From Solirubrobacteraceae bacterium (GTDB lineage: Bacteria > Actinomycetota > Thermoleophilia > Solirubrobacterales > Solirubrobacteraceae), in the NCBI GenBank assembly GCA_017882375.1, contig JADGPP010000015.1:1-50327 (forward strand): a stretch of DNA of 50,327 nucleotides, in the 5' to 3' direction. Below are positions 31,619 through 40,225 of the stretch, piece by piece. A program made the position numbers and the translations under genes. Within the stretch, counting starts at the first letter, position 1; each line of letters opens with the position of its first letter. The notes under the pieces are model-generated. The model made no database searches. It saw only the letters and a program-made list of their open reading frames with translations, and had not been told where the DNA came from.

Positions 31619-31667
31619 GGGGCGGGCCGAGCTCAAGCGCGCCAGCCTGCAGTTCGGCGCGGCGAAC

Positions 31668-32249
31668 CTAGGTACCGAGCAGGTCGATCACGAACACGAG
31701 CGGCGCGTTCGGCGGGATCGTCGGTGGCGAGCCCGTCTTCCCGTATGCGAGTTCCGCTGGGATGACCAGCTCGCGCCTGCCGCCCACCTTCATGCCCGGC
31801 ACGCCCTGGTCCCATCCGGGAATCACCTGTTTTGCGCCGAGCTTGAACTGGAACGGTTCTTTGCGTTTCCACGACGCGTCGAACTCCTTGCCGCCTTTGT
31901 ACAGGACGCCGACGTAGTTGACCGACACCGTGTCGCCCGCTTTCGCTTCCTTGCCGGTCCCGACGATCAGGTCTTTCTTTTCCAGCGCCGCGGGGGCCGC
32001 CCCGGACGGAGGGGTCACCTTCGGTTCTGTCGCCAGCGGGCCGCTCGTCGGAGTCTTGACCACCGGCGTTTCGCCTGCCTTGACGAGCGTTTCGTCGGAT
32101 TTGTTCTCGTTGCCGACGCCGATCGTGCTGCTCGAGCCGCTGCCGCCGCAGCCGGCGATCAGTCCGGCGGCGGCGAGCGCCGCGACGCCAGCGGTGGCGC
32201 GCGTGCGGGCGCGCTGAAGATATGGGGTGAGGTCGTTGAAGTAGTTCAC
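31668..32249 (-). CDS. FKBP-type peptidyl-prolyl isomerase lipoprotein
   Basis: Protein of 193 aa. Signal sequence with lipobox (AAGLIAGC), a Ser/Gly- and Thr/Pro-rich linker of about 65 residues, then one FKBP domain. The domain reads DTVSVNYVGVLYKGGKEFDA, VIPGWDQGVPGMKVGGRREL, VIPAELAYG and PLVFVIDLLG; Tyr, Asp, Trp and Phe of the hydrophobic pocket are present. It helps fold exported proteins outside the membrane. GTG 32249 lies 8 nt after a TAGGCT -10 box (32258..32263, minus strand), again leaderless. The first gene of a likely two-gene unit with the lipoprotein downstream. Confidence 0.92.
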   Translation of the reverse strand: MNYFNDLTPYLQRARTRATAGVAALAAAGLIAGCGGSGSSSTIGVGNENKSDETLVKAGETPVVKTPTSGPLATEPKVTPPSGAAPAALEKKDLIVGTGKEAKAGDTVSVNYVGVLYKGGKEFDASWKRKEPFQFKLGAKQVIPGWDQGVPGMKVGGRRELVIPAELAYGKTGSPPTIPPNAPLVFVIDLLGT

Positions 32250-32346
32250 GGTCGCGCAGCCTAACGGAGTTGGCGCGCGTGCGTGCCGGCTGTCTCTCGA
32301 CCTCGGCGCGCGACGGGCCGAATGCCGATCGGCGGTAGCATCCGCG

Positions 32347-32624
32347 GTGGACCGTGCTAGGCGGGGAGGTAGCGGTGCCCTGAATCCGCAATCCGCTCTA
32401 GCGGGGCTGAATTCCCTTCTGAGGGATTCGCTCCGGTCGCTCCGTCGTCCGGGGCGTCGATGGTTCGGGTCCCGCGCGGTGTCGGCTTGTGAACCAGGTC
32501 AGGTCCGGAAGGAAGCAGCCTTAAGCGATCCCCGGCAGGCGCAGCGGGCGTTCCCGGACCGGAGTCGTGGGCGGCGATCGGCGATCGGCAGGCGATGTCT
32601 CGACGCGGGGTGCACGGTCCGCTT
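32347..32624 (+). ncRNA. ffs: Signal recognition particle RNA, large (Bacillus-like) type
   Basis: The universal SRP54-binding motif GGTCAGGTCCGGAAGGAAGC is at 32498..32517. Upstream, GTGCTAGGCGGGGAGGTAGC followed by GGTGCCCTG and GCAATCCGCTCTAGC is the Alu-domain start known from the large SRP RNAs of Bacillus. The ends pair: GGACCGTGC (32349..32357) with GCACGGTCC (32612..32620), followed by GCTTTT. The total of about 275 nt is far longer than the 4.5S type. It sits next to dnaX-ybaB-recR (with one gene on the other strand between), as in Firmicutes. The exact ends are my estimate. Confidence 0.93.
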
Positions 32625-32665
32625 TTCGCTCGACAGCGCGTCTTGACGCGGGTGGCCTCTGCGTT

Positions 32666-32781
32666 GTGAGTTCGTTTGCACGCGCAGCGATAGCCATCGT
32701 ATATACGGCGGGTGTGCAGTGAGTTCGTTTGCACGCGCAGCGATAGCCATCGTATATACGGTGTAGCTACCATCGCGCACG
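32666..32781 (-). repeat. Interspersed hairpin repeat, copy B, with an internal 43-bp duplication
   Basis: Two identical 43-bp direct repeats (32666..32708 and 32719..32761), 53 bp apart, each ending in ATCGTATATACGG. On the minus strand the second copy is preceded by CGTGCGCGATGGTAGCTAC (complement of 32763..32781), the same left arm as copies A and C with one changed base in the TATCTAC part. The unit is thus an inverted, partly duplicated relative of the elements at 1962..2026 and 49342..49392. It lies between the SRP RNA and a convergent gene. Confidence 0.75.
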
Positions 32782-32845
32782 CAACACGCGTATGGGAACA
32801 CACACCCCGGCAGTCACGCGAACACACACCAGACAGTCACGCGCG

Positions 32846-34336
32846 CTATGAGCAGTGCTGGAAGATCAGCCACGAGCCGTTGGCGTGGGTCTCGGTGAAT
32901 CCGGGCGGCACGTTCACCGGCCGGTGCGGGTCGTGCGGGTCGAGCACGTAGTCGGCTTCGACCTGCTTGCTCGCCGGGTCGACGTAGATCCCGTCGGTCA
33001 CGCTGGCGACCTGGCCGCTGACGACGTTTGCGGGGCTCGTCTTCAGGTACAGCGCCAGCAGCGGCACGGGCGCGTGGTTGGGCACCTCGACGGGCCCGCA
33101 GCGCAGGCTGATGGAGTGGTCGTCGACGAGCGCGAGCAGGTCTCCTTGAATGCTCTGCTGGCGCGCCAGTTTGTCCAGTTCGCGGTGCGCGCTTTTGTAC
33201 TGCGAAGGCGTGAATGCGACGAGCGCAACGAGCACGAGTGCGCCGCCGGCCATCCACAGGCGTCGGCGCGGGTCGCCGGCGTCGAGTCGCGTCCAGCCGA
33301 ATACGCCGGCGCCGCAGAAGACGCAGAGGATCGCCGCCGTGAGAAAGCCGTAGCGCGTGTTGATCGGCAGCCCGGCGACGGCGACGGCGACGAACACGAG
33401 CACGGCGATCACGCCAGCCACCGCTCCGCCGATCGCCCGGCGGCGCAGCCACAGCAGCGAGAGCACTCCGCCCAGCGCGGCGCCCACGAGCACCGGCGGT
33501 CGCAGGATCTCGCCGATCCGCCGCGGGATGTACTCGGGAACGTTGCCGATGCCCGTGACGCGGTCGAGCGTCTGCGCGGTGTGGCGCGTGTTCGTCAGCG
33601 ACCACAGCGCGTCGCCGGTGATCGCCAGGTCGCTGAGGATCCACACCAGCGGTCCGGCGCCGGTAAGCAGCGTCAGCCCGGCGAGCGCGCGGCGCGAGCG
33701 CGCCGCCGCGTATTGCCAGGCCGGCGTCCTGGCTGCGTGTCCGCGGCGCTCGCCGATGATCAGGTACAGCCAGTACAGCGCCGAGAACGCCCACGCCTCG
33801 GGGCGCAGCAGCCCGGCCAGCGCGAGCAGCGCGAGCACCGTCGCGCCCGCCGGGCGCTCGTCGGCGGCGCGGCGGCGAGCCTCGACGAGCACGGCGCTGA
33901 GGACGAGCAGCAGGTAGGGCACGTCGACGTATGCGCGCACGCCGTAGGAGAGGATCGGCACGCGCGTGAGCAGGATCAGCGCGGCGAGCGCGCCGGCGGC
34001 GCGCCCGAACCACAGGCTCGCCAGTCGATACACGACCCAGCCGCACGCCGCCAGCGCGACGAAGACGAGCCAGACGGTGATTCTTTCCACGGCGCGCGGC
34101 CCGAGCGGATAGAGCACCACCCCGAGCGCCTCGACCAGCGGGTGGGGCGTCGGGGCGATCGGCAGTTCGTATGCGGGAAGTTCGCCGCGCGCGAGCTGGC
34201 CGCCCCACGCCAGCGCGTAGAGCGTGTCGTAGTTGGCGAAGCCGACGCCGGCGATCAAGCGGAGCAGGACGGCCCCGACGAGCACCGCGGGCAGGGCTGC
34301 GAGACGCTCGATGCGAGGCTTGATCGAGGCGGTCAC
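32846..34336 (-). CDS. Polytopic membrane glycosyltransferase-like protein (GT-C type)
   Basis: Protein of 496 aa with ten or more membrane segments. The first external loop has GVGFANYDTLYALAWGGQLA, LPAYELPIAPTPHPLVEALG, an Asp and a Pro-His-Pro motif where GT-C enzymes bind the sugar phosphate; RAYVDVPYLLLVLSAVLVEA and LLRPEAWAF are further family-like helices. The last ~110 residues are outside the membrane. Substrate unknown. The same frame is open to 34741 across dnaX, but GTG 34336 has a TAGCGT -10 box (34345..34350, minus strand) 8 nt upstream and precedes the first helix. Divergent from dnaX. Confidence 0.8.
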   Translation of the reverse strand: MTASIKPRIERLAALPAVLVGAVLLRLIAGVGFANYDTLYALAWGGQLARGELPAYELPIAPTPHPLVEALGVVLYPLGPRAVERITVWLVFVALAACGWVVYRLASLWFGRAAGALAALILLTRVPILSYGVRAYVDVPYLLLVLSAVLVEARRRAADERPAGATVLALLALAGLLRPEAWAFSALYWLYLIIGERRGHAARTPAWQYAAARSRRALAGLTLLTGAGPLVWILSDLAITGDALWSLTNTRHTAQTLDRVTGIGNVPEYIPRRIGEILRPPVLVGAALGGVLSLLWLRRRAIGGAVAGVIAVLVFVAVAVAGLPINTRYGFLTAAILCVFCGAGVFGWTRLDAGDPRRRLWMAGGALVLVALVAFTPSQYKSAHRELDKLARQQSIQGDLLALVDDHSISLRCGPVEVPNHAPVPLLALYLKTSPANVVSGQVASVTDGIYVDPASKQVEADYVLDPHDPHRPVNVPPGFTETHANGSWLIFQHCS

Positions 34337-34406
34337 GAGCGCGCACGCTACCCGCTCGGGCGGGCGCTCGGGTGGGGTCGCGGCCGTGGGTAGACTCAAC
34401 CCGGAG

Positions 34407-36353
34407 GTGTCTGAGCAACCGCAGCCACAACAACAGCAGCAGTCGCTGTACCGCAGGCACCGCCCGCGTACGTTCGCCGAGGTCGTCGGCCAGGAGCCGG
34501 TGGTGCGCACGCTGCGCCACGCCGTCGAGCGCGACAAGGTGCACCACGCGTACCTGTTCGTCGGCTCGCGCGGCACCGGCAAGACCTCGATGGCGAAGAT
34601 CCTCGCCGCGTGCTTGAACTGCGAGCGCGGCCCGACGACGGAGCCGTGCGGCGAGTGCGATTCGTGCCTGTCGATCGCGCGCGCGAGCTCACTCGACGTG
34701 ATCGAGATGGACGCCGCGTCGAACAACTCCGTCGACGACATCCGCGAGCTGCGCGAGAGCGTCGCCTATGCCCCGGTCAGCGGCCGGCGCAAGGTGTACA
34801 TCCTCGACGAGGCGCACATGCTCTCGACGGCCGCTTGGAATGCCTTCTTGAAGACGCTCGAGGAGCCGCCGCCGAACACCGTGTTCGTGCTCGCGACGAC
34901 CGAGGCGCAGAAGGTCCCGGCGACGGTCGTCGATCGCTGCCACCGCTTCGACTTCCATCGCCCGACTGTCGAGCAGATCGCGAGCGTCGTGCGCCGCACG
35001 GCGCAGGCCGAGCAGATCGAGATCCCCGCGGAGGCCGTCTCGGCGCTCGCCCGCTCGGCGACGGGCAGCTTCCGCGACGCGCTCGGCACGCTCGAGCAGC
35101 TGGTCACCTACAGCGGCAACGAGATCGCCCTGGCCGACGTGCTGGCGGTGCTCGGCGTGGCCGACTCGCGGCTGCTCGAAGCGACCGTCGACGCTGTCGC
35201 CGCCGGCGATGCGCGCCGGGCGCTGGGAGTGCTCGCTGAGTGCGCCGAGCAGGGCCGCGACGCGGCGTCGTTCGCCAGCGATCTCGAGGTTCGCGCACGC
35301 GAGCTGCTGGTCGTGCAGACGCTCGGCGAGGTGCCTGCCGAGCTGTCGCTCACCGCGGAGGCCGACGCTGCCCTGCGGGCGCAGGCCGAACGCGTTCCGG
35401 CCGCCGTCGTGGTGCGCCTGCTGGAGGCGCTCGGCGCAACGATGGAGGCCGTGCGCGCGGGCGCCGACGGGCGCACGCGCCTGGAGCTCGCGCTCGTGAA
35501 GGCCGCCAGGCCCGAGGTCGACGCCTCGATGAGCGCGCTGCTGGCGCGCATCGAGCGCCTGGAGGGCGGCGATGTCAGCGCAGTCGCTGCCGAGCGCGAC
35601 GTCGCCCCCGGCGAGCGCAGTGGACCAGTCGCGGTCGCCGAGGCGCCGGCCGCGCCAGCCGCATTGGAACAGCGTGCTCCGGCATCGGACCCTCCGTCCG
35701 CGGCCGCGCGGCCAGAGGCTCGCGCCGAGCCGGCGGCGGCGCAAGCTCCGGTCGAGGTTTCGGTCGCGTCGATCGCCTCCGTGCCAGAGCGCGCGGAGCG
35801 CTCCGCAGCGGTGGCGGGCGAGCAGGCGGGCGAGTCGCAGTCGCCGTCGCAGTCGCAGTCGGCGGCGAGTGTCGCCGAGGGGCTCGCCCCGCTGCTGGCG
35901 TGGTGGCCGGCGGTGGTCGATCTCGTGCGCACCGACAACGCGCTGCTCGGTGCGTGCATCGAGGAGGCGCGGCCGGTGGAGGTGACCGGGGAGGACCTCA
36001 CCGTGGCGTTCTCGGCGACGGCGCCGTTTCTGAAGAAGAAGGCCGAGAACCCCGACAATCGCGCGGCCGTCACGGCGGCGCTGCAAGATGTGACCGGTCG
36101 GCGCTGGCGGCTGTCCTACGAGCTGCAGGATGGGCTCGCGGAGCAGGACGGCGCGCCGCCGTCGAGCGGCAGCGAGGAGGAGTGGCTGAAGCGCTTCATG
36201 GAGGAGTTCGACGCCGAGGAGCTGCCCGGCGAGTGGGCGCCGGCCGGCGGCGAGGCGTCGCCGGAAGACGACGCCAGCAGTGACATCGGCCCCTCCGCGC
36301 ACGGCGGAGAGAATGGTGCGCAGGCTCTGACCAGCGAAGAGAAAGGGGCCTGA
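34407..36353 (+). CDS. dnaX: DNA polymerase III subunit gamma/tau
   Basis: Clamp-loader ATPase of about 648 aa. SLYRRHRPRTFAEVVGQEPV near the N-terminus is diagnostic. Walker A is GSRGTGKTS (~54-62); the zinc module is CLNCERGPTTEPCGECDSC; Walker B is in VYILDEAHML; the sensor-1 and SRC-like region reads ATTEAQKVPATVVDRCHRFD. After the AAA+ and collar domains a long Ala/Glu/Ser-rich linker (~390-520) leads to a tau-like C-terminal domain (PLLAWWPAVVDLVRTDN). No obvious slippery heptamer for a gamma form is seen. GTG 34407 lies 10 nt after a TAGACT box; GTG 34386 is the alternative. It heads dnaX-ybaB-recR. Confidence 0.95.
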   Translation: MSEQPQPQQQQQSLYRRHRPRTFAEVVGQEPVVRTLRHAVERDKVHHAYLFVGSRGTGKTSMAKILAACLNCERGPTTEPCGECDSCLSIARASSLDVIEMDAASNNSVDDIRELRESVAYAPVSGRRKVYILDEAHMLSTAAWNAFLKTLEEPPPNTVFVLATTEAQKVPATVVDRCHRFDFHRPTVEQIASVVRRTAQAEQIEIPAEAVSALARSATGSFRDALGTLEQLVTYSGNEIALADVLAVLGVADSRLLEATVDAVAAGDARRALGVLAECAEQGRDAASFASDLEVRARELLVVQTLGEVPAELSLTAEADAALRAQAERVPAAVVVRLLEALGATMEAVRAGADGRTRLELALVKAARPEVDASMSALLARIERLEGGDVSAVAAERDVAPGERSGPVAVAEAPAAPAALEQRAPASDPPSAAARPEARAEPAAAQAPVEVSVASIASVPERAERSAAVAGEQAGESQSPSQSQSAASVAEGLAPLLAWWPAVVDLVRTDNALLGACIEEARPVEVTGEDLTVAFSATAPFLKKKAENPDNRAAVTAALQDVTGRRWRLSYELQDGLAEQDGAPPSSGSEEEWLKRFMEEFDAEELPGEWAPAGGEASPEDDASSDIGPSAHGGENGAQALTSEEKGA

Positions 36354-36355
36354 GG

Positions 36356-36706
36356 ATGCCCAAGCAGCCGCGCATGCCGAACATGCAGCAGATGCTCCAG
36401 CAGGTTCAGAAGATGCAGCAGGACATGGAGGTCGCCCAGGAGCAGCTGAAGGACGAGATCGTCGAGGCCTCGGCCGGCGGCGGCATGGTCACGGTGAAGA
36501 TCTCCGGCGACCTCAACGTCAAGTCGATCGAGATCGACCCGTCGGCCGTCGACCCCGAGGACGTCGAGATCCTCTCCGACATGGTGCTGGCGGCGGTCAA
36601 CGAGGCGCTGCGCATGGCCCAGGAGCTCGCTGCGCGCAAGCTCGGGGGTGCCTCGGGCGGCCTGGACATGGGCAATCTCGGCGGCCTCGGTCTGCCCGGG
36701 CTGTAG
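36356..36706 (+). CDS. ybaB: YbaB/EbfC nucleoid-associated protein
   Basis: Protein of 116 aa. A helix rich in Met and Gln (NMQQMLQQVQKMQQDMEVAQ) leads into the conserved core IVEASAGGGMVTVKISGDLN and KSIEIDPSAVDPEDVEILSD, then MVLAAVNEALRMAQELAARK and a Gly-rich end. The family makes tweezer-like dimers that bind DNA. It begins 2 bp after the dnaX stop and lies 12 bp before recR, the conserved order in bacteria. Confidence 0.95.
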   Translation: MPKQPRMPNMQQMLQQVQKMQQDMEVAQEQLKDEIVEASAGGGMVTVKISGDLNVKSIEIDPSAVDPEDVEILSDMVLAAVNEALRMAQELAARKLGGASGGLDMGNLGGLGLPGL

Positions 36707-36718
36707 ACGCATCGACCT

Positions 36719-37366
36719 GTGAGCACCTCCTACGCTCCGCCCGTCCAGCGCCTGGTCAGCGAGCTGTCCAAGCTGCCGGGCATCGGCAACCGCACCGCGC
36801 AGCGCCTGGCCTTTCACATCCTGCGCGCCTCCGCAGAGGACGCCGCAGCGCTGGCCGAGTCGATCCGCGAAGTCAAGGAGCGGATCGGCCTGTGCGAGGT
36901 GTGCTTCAACCTCACCGACGAACCTCGCTGTCGCATCTGCCAGGACACGCGGCGCGACCACGGCGTGATCTGTGTCGTGGAGGAGCCCAGCGACGTGATC
37001 CCGATGGAGCGTACGCACGAGTACCACGGCGTCTATCACGTGCTCGGCGGGGCGCTGTCGCCGATCGAAGGCATCGACCCCGAGGATCTGAAGATCGCCG
37101 AGCTGCTGGCGCGCGTCGGCACGGGCGCTGCGGCGGGCGAGGGCGCCAACGGATCCGCCGGCGAGCCCGTGCGCGAGGTCGTCCTCGCGACGAACCCGAC
37201 GACGACTGGCGAGGCGACCGCGCTGCACATCGCCGAGCAGCTTCGCGTGCGCGCTCCGCAGCTCACGATCACGCGCCTGGCCAGCGGGCTGCCCGTCGGC
37301 TCGGACCTGGAGTACGCCGACGAGGTCACGCTCGGCAAGGCCTTCGCCGGTCGCCGCTCGCTCTGA
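36719..37366 (+). CDS. recR: Recombination mediator protein RecR
   Basis: Protein of 215 aa. Residues 1-55 carry the helix-hairpin-helix ([20 protein letters not shown]). The zinc finger is [16 protein letters not shown] followed by QDTRRD, and the TOPRIM domain begins [20 protein letters not shown]. It is about 15 residues longer than usual because of an Ala/Gly-rich insert ([15 protein letters not shown]) in the TOPRIM domain. It acts with RecF and RecO in loading RecA at gaps. GTG start, 12 bp after ybaB. Confidence 0.95.
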   Translation: MSTSYAPPVQRLVSELSKLPGIGNRTAQRLAFHILRASAEDAAALAESIREVKERIGLCEVCFNLTDEPRCRICQDTRRDHGVICVVEEPSDVIPMERTHEYHGVYHVLGGALSPIEGIDPEDLKIAELLARVGTGAAAGEGANGSAGEPVREVVLATNPTTTGEATALHIAEQLRVRAPQLTITRLASGLPVGSDLEYADEVTLGKAFAGRRSL

Positions 37367-37433
37367 CCGCGACGACGGACAGACGCACGGCGAATGCGCG
37401 TGCGGCGCGGCGGGGCGCAATATCCTGCGGGGG

Positions 37434-38705
37434 ATGTCCGGTCTGATCGTGATGAAGTTCGGCGGCACGTCGGTTGCCGATGCCGAGCGCATCAAGCGCG
37501 CTGCGCGTCGCATCGTCGACAAGCGCGAGCTCGGCAACCGCGTCGTGGCGGTGCTGTCGGCACGCGGCAAGACGACCGACGAGCTGATCGCGATGGCCGA
37601 GGAGGTCTCCGACGCGCCTGACCCGCGTGAGATGGACATGCTGCTGTCGACGGGCGAGCGCATCTCCTGCGCGCTGTGCGCGATGGCGATCAACGACCTC
37701 GGCCACCGCGCGATCTCGCTGACGGGCTCGCAGGCCGGAATCGTCACCGACGAGTCGCACACCAAAGCGCGGATCATCGACGTGCGCGCTGACCGCATCA
37801 AGGCGGCGCTGGAGGAGAACAACGTCGTGCTCGTCGCCGGCTTTCAGGGCGTCTCGGGCACGGCCCGCAACGTCACGACGCTTGGCCGCGGCGGTTCGGA
37901 CACGACGGCGGTGGCCGTCGCGGCGGCGCTCGGGGCGGAGGTGTGTGAGATCTACACCGACGTCTCCGGCGTGTACACGGCCGACCCGCGGATCGTGCCC
38001 GACGCGCGCAAGCTCGCGACCGTCTCCTTTGAGGAGATGCTCGAGATGGCCGCCTCGGGCGCCGGCGTGCTGCAGCTGCGCTCGGTCGAGTACGCGCGCA
38101 ACCACGGCGTGCGCATTCACTGCCGCTCGTCATTCGAAGAGGCGCCAGGTACCGTTGTCGTCGCAGAGGGAGAAACGATGGAGCAGCCGCTGATCACAGC
38201 CGTCACGCATTCGACATCCGAGGCGCGGGTGACGCTGATCGGCGTGCCCGACGAGCCGGGCGCCGCCGCGCGCATCTTCGCGGCGCTCGCCGACGTCAGC
38301 ATCAACGTCGACATGATCGTCCAGAACGAGCCCTCCTCGGCCGGCGGCAAGGCGGAGATCTCCTTCACGGTGCCGCGCGAGGATCTGCGCGCCGCGCGTG
38401 CGGCCCTGGAGCCACTGACGGGCGATGCGTTCGTCGAACTGCACACCTACGAGCAGATGGGCAAGGTGTCGATCATCGGCGCCGGCATGCGCTCGCACCC
38501 GGGCGTCGCCGCGAAGGTGTTCGACGTGCTCGCGCAGGAGGGCGTCAACATCGACATGATCTCGACCTCGCCGATCAAGATCTCCTGCGTGATCGACCGC
38601 GATCGCGTGGCACAGGCGGTCCAGCTGCTGCACAGCGCCTTCGAGCTGTCCGGCCCGGGCACGGTGGCCGAAGAGAAGCCGTTCAAGGCGCGCCAGACGC
38701 TGTAG
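37434..38705 (+). CDS. lysC: Aspartate kinase (alpha subunit frame)
   Basis: Protein of 423 aa. It starts [15 protein letters not shown], the ATP-binding lysine motif of aspartate kinases; [20 protein letters not shown] completes the kinase core. Two ACT domains follow (~260-340 and ~345-410), with [20 protein letters not shown] and [20 protein letters not shown], the sites of feedback control by lysine and threonine. It catalyses the first step to Lys, Met, Thr and diaminopimelate. A TATCCT box (37421..37426) lies 7 nt before ATG 37434. An internal start for a beta chain is listed separately. No asd gene follows. Confidence 0.95.
   Translation: MSGLIVMKFGGTSVADAERIKRAARRIVDKRELGNRVVAVLSARGKTTDELIAMAEEVSDAPDPREMDMLLSTGERISCALCAMAINDLGHRAISLTGSQAGIVTDESHTKARIIDVRADRIKAALEENNVVLVAGFQGVSGTARNVTTLGRGGSDTTAVAVAAALGAEVCEIYTDVSGVYTADPRIVPDARKLATVSFEEMLEMAASGAGVLQLRSVEYARNHGVRIHCRSSFEEAPGTVVVAEGETMEQPLITAVTHSTSEARVTLIGVPDEPGAAARIFAALADVSINVDMIVQNEPSSAGGKAEISFTVPREDLRAARAALEPLTGDAFVELHTYEQMGKVSIIGAGMRSHPGVAAKVFDVLAQEGVNIDMISTSPIKISCVIDRDRVAQAVQLLHSAFELSGPGTVAEEKPFKARQTL
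38178..38705 (+). CDS. lysC: Aspartate kinase beta subunit (internal in-frame start)
   Basis: ATG 38178 is in frame with lysC at residue 249 and has AGAGGGAG 7 nt upstream, unlike the leaderless main start. The encoded 175 residues start [20 protein letters not shown], the same place where the beta subunits of Corynebacterium and Bacillus aspartate kinases begin, and consist of the two ACT domains. The enzyme is therefore probably an alpha2-beta2 complex, as in those species. Confidence 0.75.
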   Translation: MEQPLITAVTHSTSEARVTLIGVPDEPGAAARIFAALADVSINVDMIVQNEPSSAGGKAEISFTVPREDLRAARAALEPLTGDAFVELHTYEQMGKVSIIGAGMRSHPGVAAKVFDVLAQEGVNIDMISTSPIKISCVIDRDRVAQAVQLLHSAFELSGPGTVAEEKPFKARQTL

Positions 38706-39181
38706 CTGGCGTAGCGCGAGCGGCTCGGAGCTCGCGACGTACGCGGCGGGCGTCATTCGGCAGCCAAAGCTGCGCAAAGCTATCTCGAGTTTGAAAAAAA
38801 CCGCGCTAACTGCACAAATCGGTCGTAGATGTGCGAAACTGCACATGCTTTCCCAGTCAGGGATGACGAGATTTGCGGACTGTCAGACGACCACGCCACT
38901 ACGTTTCCGGACACTTGCTCGTGCTTCTCACGCCAGTGTTCGGTTACAACTACTCACGTGACGCCTACGTTTTGAGGGGCGTTGGCAGGCATGTGGGCCC
39001 GGTGCTGCGTCCGGATCGTCGTGTTCACCGCGAACGGCCGGCGGATGGCGGGGAGCGCCGGCAGAGGGCGAGCTGGGCCTAGCGGTGACGCGGGTCAGCC
39101 CAGGTCGATCGACCTGGGCGCAAAAGGGGGGCTGGGGGCGGGACTGCCGAGCGTAAGGAGGCGCTCAGCAGTCCCGCGCCG
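38706..39181. other. Intergenic region with AT-rich core and palindromes
   Basis: 476 bp between the convergent lysC and oxidoreductase genes. It contains the repeat AACTGCACA at 38808..38816 and 38837..38845, the inverted repeat ATGTGC/GCACAT (38829..38846), and a perfect 22-bp palindrome at 39098..39119 (half-site GCCCAGGTCGA). No supported gene, though a small RNA is possible. The AT-rich run near 38790 stands out from the surroundings. Confidence 0.5.
39098..39119. terminator. Perfect 22-bp palindrome, possible bidirectional terminator
   Basis: The half-site GCCCAGGTCGA is followed directly by its reverse complement, with no loop. It sits about 60 bp past the end of the minus-strand oxidoreductase gene. 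No T run follows, so the terminator reading is uncertain; a dimeric binding site is equally possible. Confidence 0.4.
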
Positions 39182-40225
39182 TCAGCGTTCCAGCGAACGC
39201 TGAAGCTGCGCCAGCACGCGCACCACGCGCAGGCCGCTGTGACCGTCCGAGCGCGGCGTCTGGCCGGTGCGCACGCACTGCACGAAGTGCTCGCACTCCA
39301 GCCGCAGCGGCTCCGCATTGGGGATGCGCGGTGAGAAGACGTCGCCCGAGCGCGTGATGTACTCGCCCCACGAGCGCGCGTCCTCGTCGAAGCCCTTGTC
39401 GTAGACCGCCAGCTTGCCCTCGACGAGCATGTCGTCGAACGTCGCCATCCTGCGCGCGCCGACGACCGTCAGGCGGCGCTCCTTGTGCGGATCCAGCCAC
39501 GACAGGTGCAGGTGGGCGACGATCCCCGAGGGGAAGCGCAGGTAGCAGAAGACGACATCCTCGACGCCCTCGCGCACGTAGGACGCGCCGTGCGCCAGGC
39601 ACTCCTCGGGCTCTTCGCCGATCAGGTGCAGCACGACCGACACGTCGTGCGCGCCGAGGCTCCACAGCGCGTTCTCGTTCGCCCGCAGCACGCCCAGGTT
39701 CAGGCGGTTGCCGTACAGGTAGTACAGCGAGCCGAGCTCACCCTCGTCGATCAGCTGCTTCAGCCGCGCGACCGCCGGGTGGTACTCGAGCAGGTGCCCG
39801 ACCATCAGCAGCTTGCCCGCGCTCGCGGCGGCCGCGACGGCGGTTTCGGCGTCGGGCGCATTCGTCGCCAGCGGCTTCTCCACGAAGCAGTGCTTGCCGG
39901 CCTGCGCGACGCGCACCGCCAGCTCGGCGTGCGTCGGCACGGGCGTCGCCAGCACGACCGCATCCAGCTCGTCGTCCTGCAGCAGGCGATCCAGCTCGCC
40001 GGTCGCCTGCACGCCAGGAAACGATGCCGCCAGGCGCTCACGCGCGGCGGCGTCGGAATCGCACAGCCAACGCAGCTCACAGCCGGCGATCGCGGCGAAG
40101 TTGCGTGCGATGTTCGGGCCCCAGTAGCCGAGACCGACGACGCCGACTGTCACCTGCCGATCCGCCGCGCCGCTCCCCTGCCGATTCGCCACTCCGCTCC
40201 CTTGCCGATCCGCTTCGTCGCTCAC
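39182..40225 (-). CDS. Gfo/Idh/MocA-family NAD(P)-dependent sugar oxidoreductase
   Basis: Protein of 347 aa. Rossmann start VTVGVVGLGYWGPNIARNFA with GxGxxG; the family motif GKHCFVEKPLATNAPDAETA carries the catalytic Lys of EKP. The C-terminal alpha/beta domain has GNRLNLGVLRANENALWSLG AHDVS and RSDGHSGLRVVRVLA. Such enzymes oxidise or reduce sugars, often UDP-sugars; together with the adjacent UDP-GlcNAc epimerase it fits synthesis of a UDP-ManNAc-uronate or similar precursor. GTG 40225 overlaps the wecB stop (GTGA). It adds a short, repetitive N-terminal tail (two RQGSG units) before the Rossmann fold; a start nearer 40153 is possible. Confidence 0.88.
   Translation of the reverse strand: MSDEADRQGSGVANRQGSGAADRQVTVGVVGLGYWGPNIARNFAAIAGCELRWLCDSDAAARERLAASFPGVQATGELDRLLQDDELDAVVLATPVPTHAELAVRVAQAGKHCFVEKPLATNAPDAETAVAAAASAGKLLMVGHLLEYHPAVARLKQLIDEGELGSLYYLYGNRLNLGVLRANENALWSLGAHDVSVVLHLIGEEPEECLAHGASYVREGVEDVVFCYLRFPSGIVAHLHLSWLDPHKERRLTVVGARRMATFDDMLVEGKLAVYDKGFDEDARSWGEYITRSGDVFSPRIPNAEPLRLECEHFVQCVRTGQTPRSDGHSGLRVVRVLAQLQRSLER

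Noticed and set aside
32666-32761. CRISPR array
   Set aside because: Only two copies with a 10-bp spacer, related to a dispersed hairpin element; no cas genes in the window. The 66-bp tandem units near icd have no spacers either.
34337-34741. Extended N-terminus of the membrane glycosyltransferase
   Set aside because: It would overlap the dnaX coding start on the other strand; the extension has no membrane helix, and a leaderless GTG start at 34336 is well placed.
36026-36050. Programmed frameshift site in dnaX
   Set aside because: The Lys-rich stretch uses mostly AAG codons and no slippery heptamer with a following stem is apparent; no evidence for a gamma form.
38761-38810. A second c-di-GMP riboswitch (GCAAAGC near 38773)
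   Set aside because: The GGCAAAC element, the GNRA-capped stem and the closing strand are all absent.
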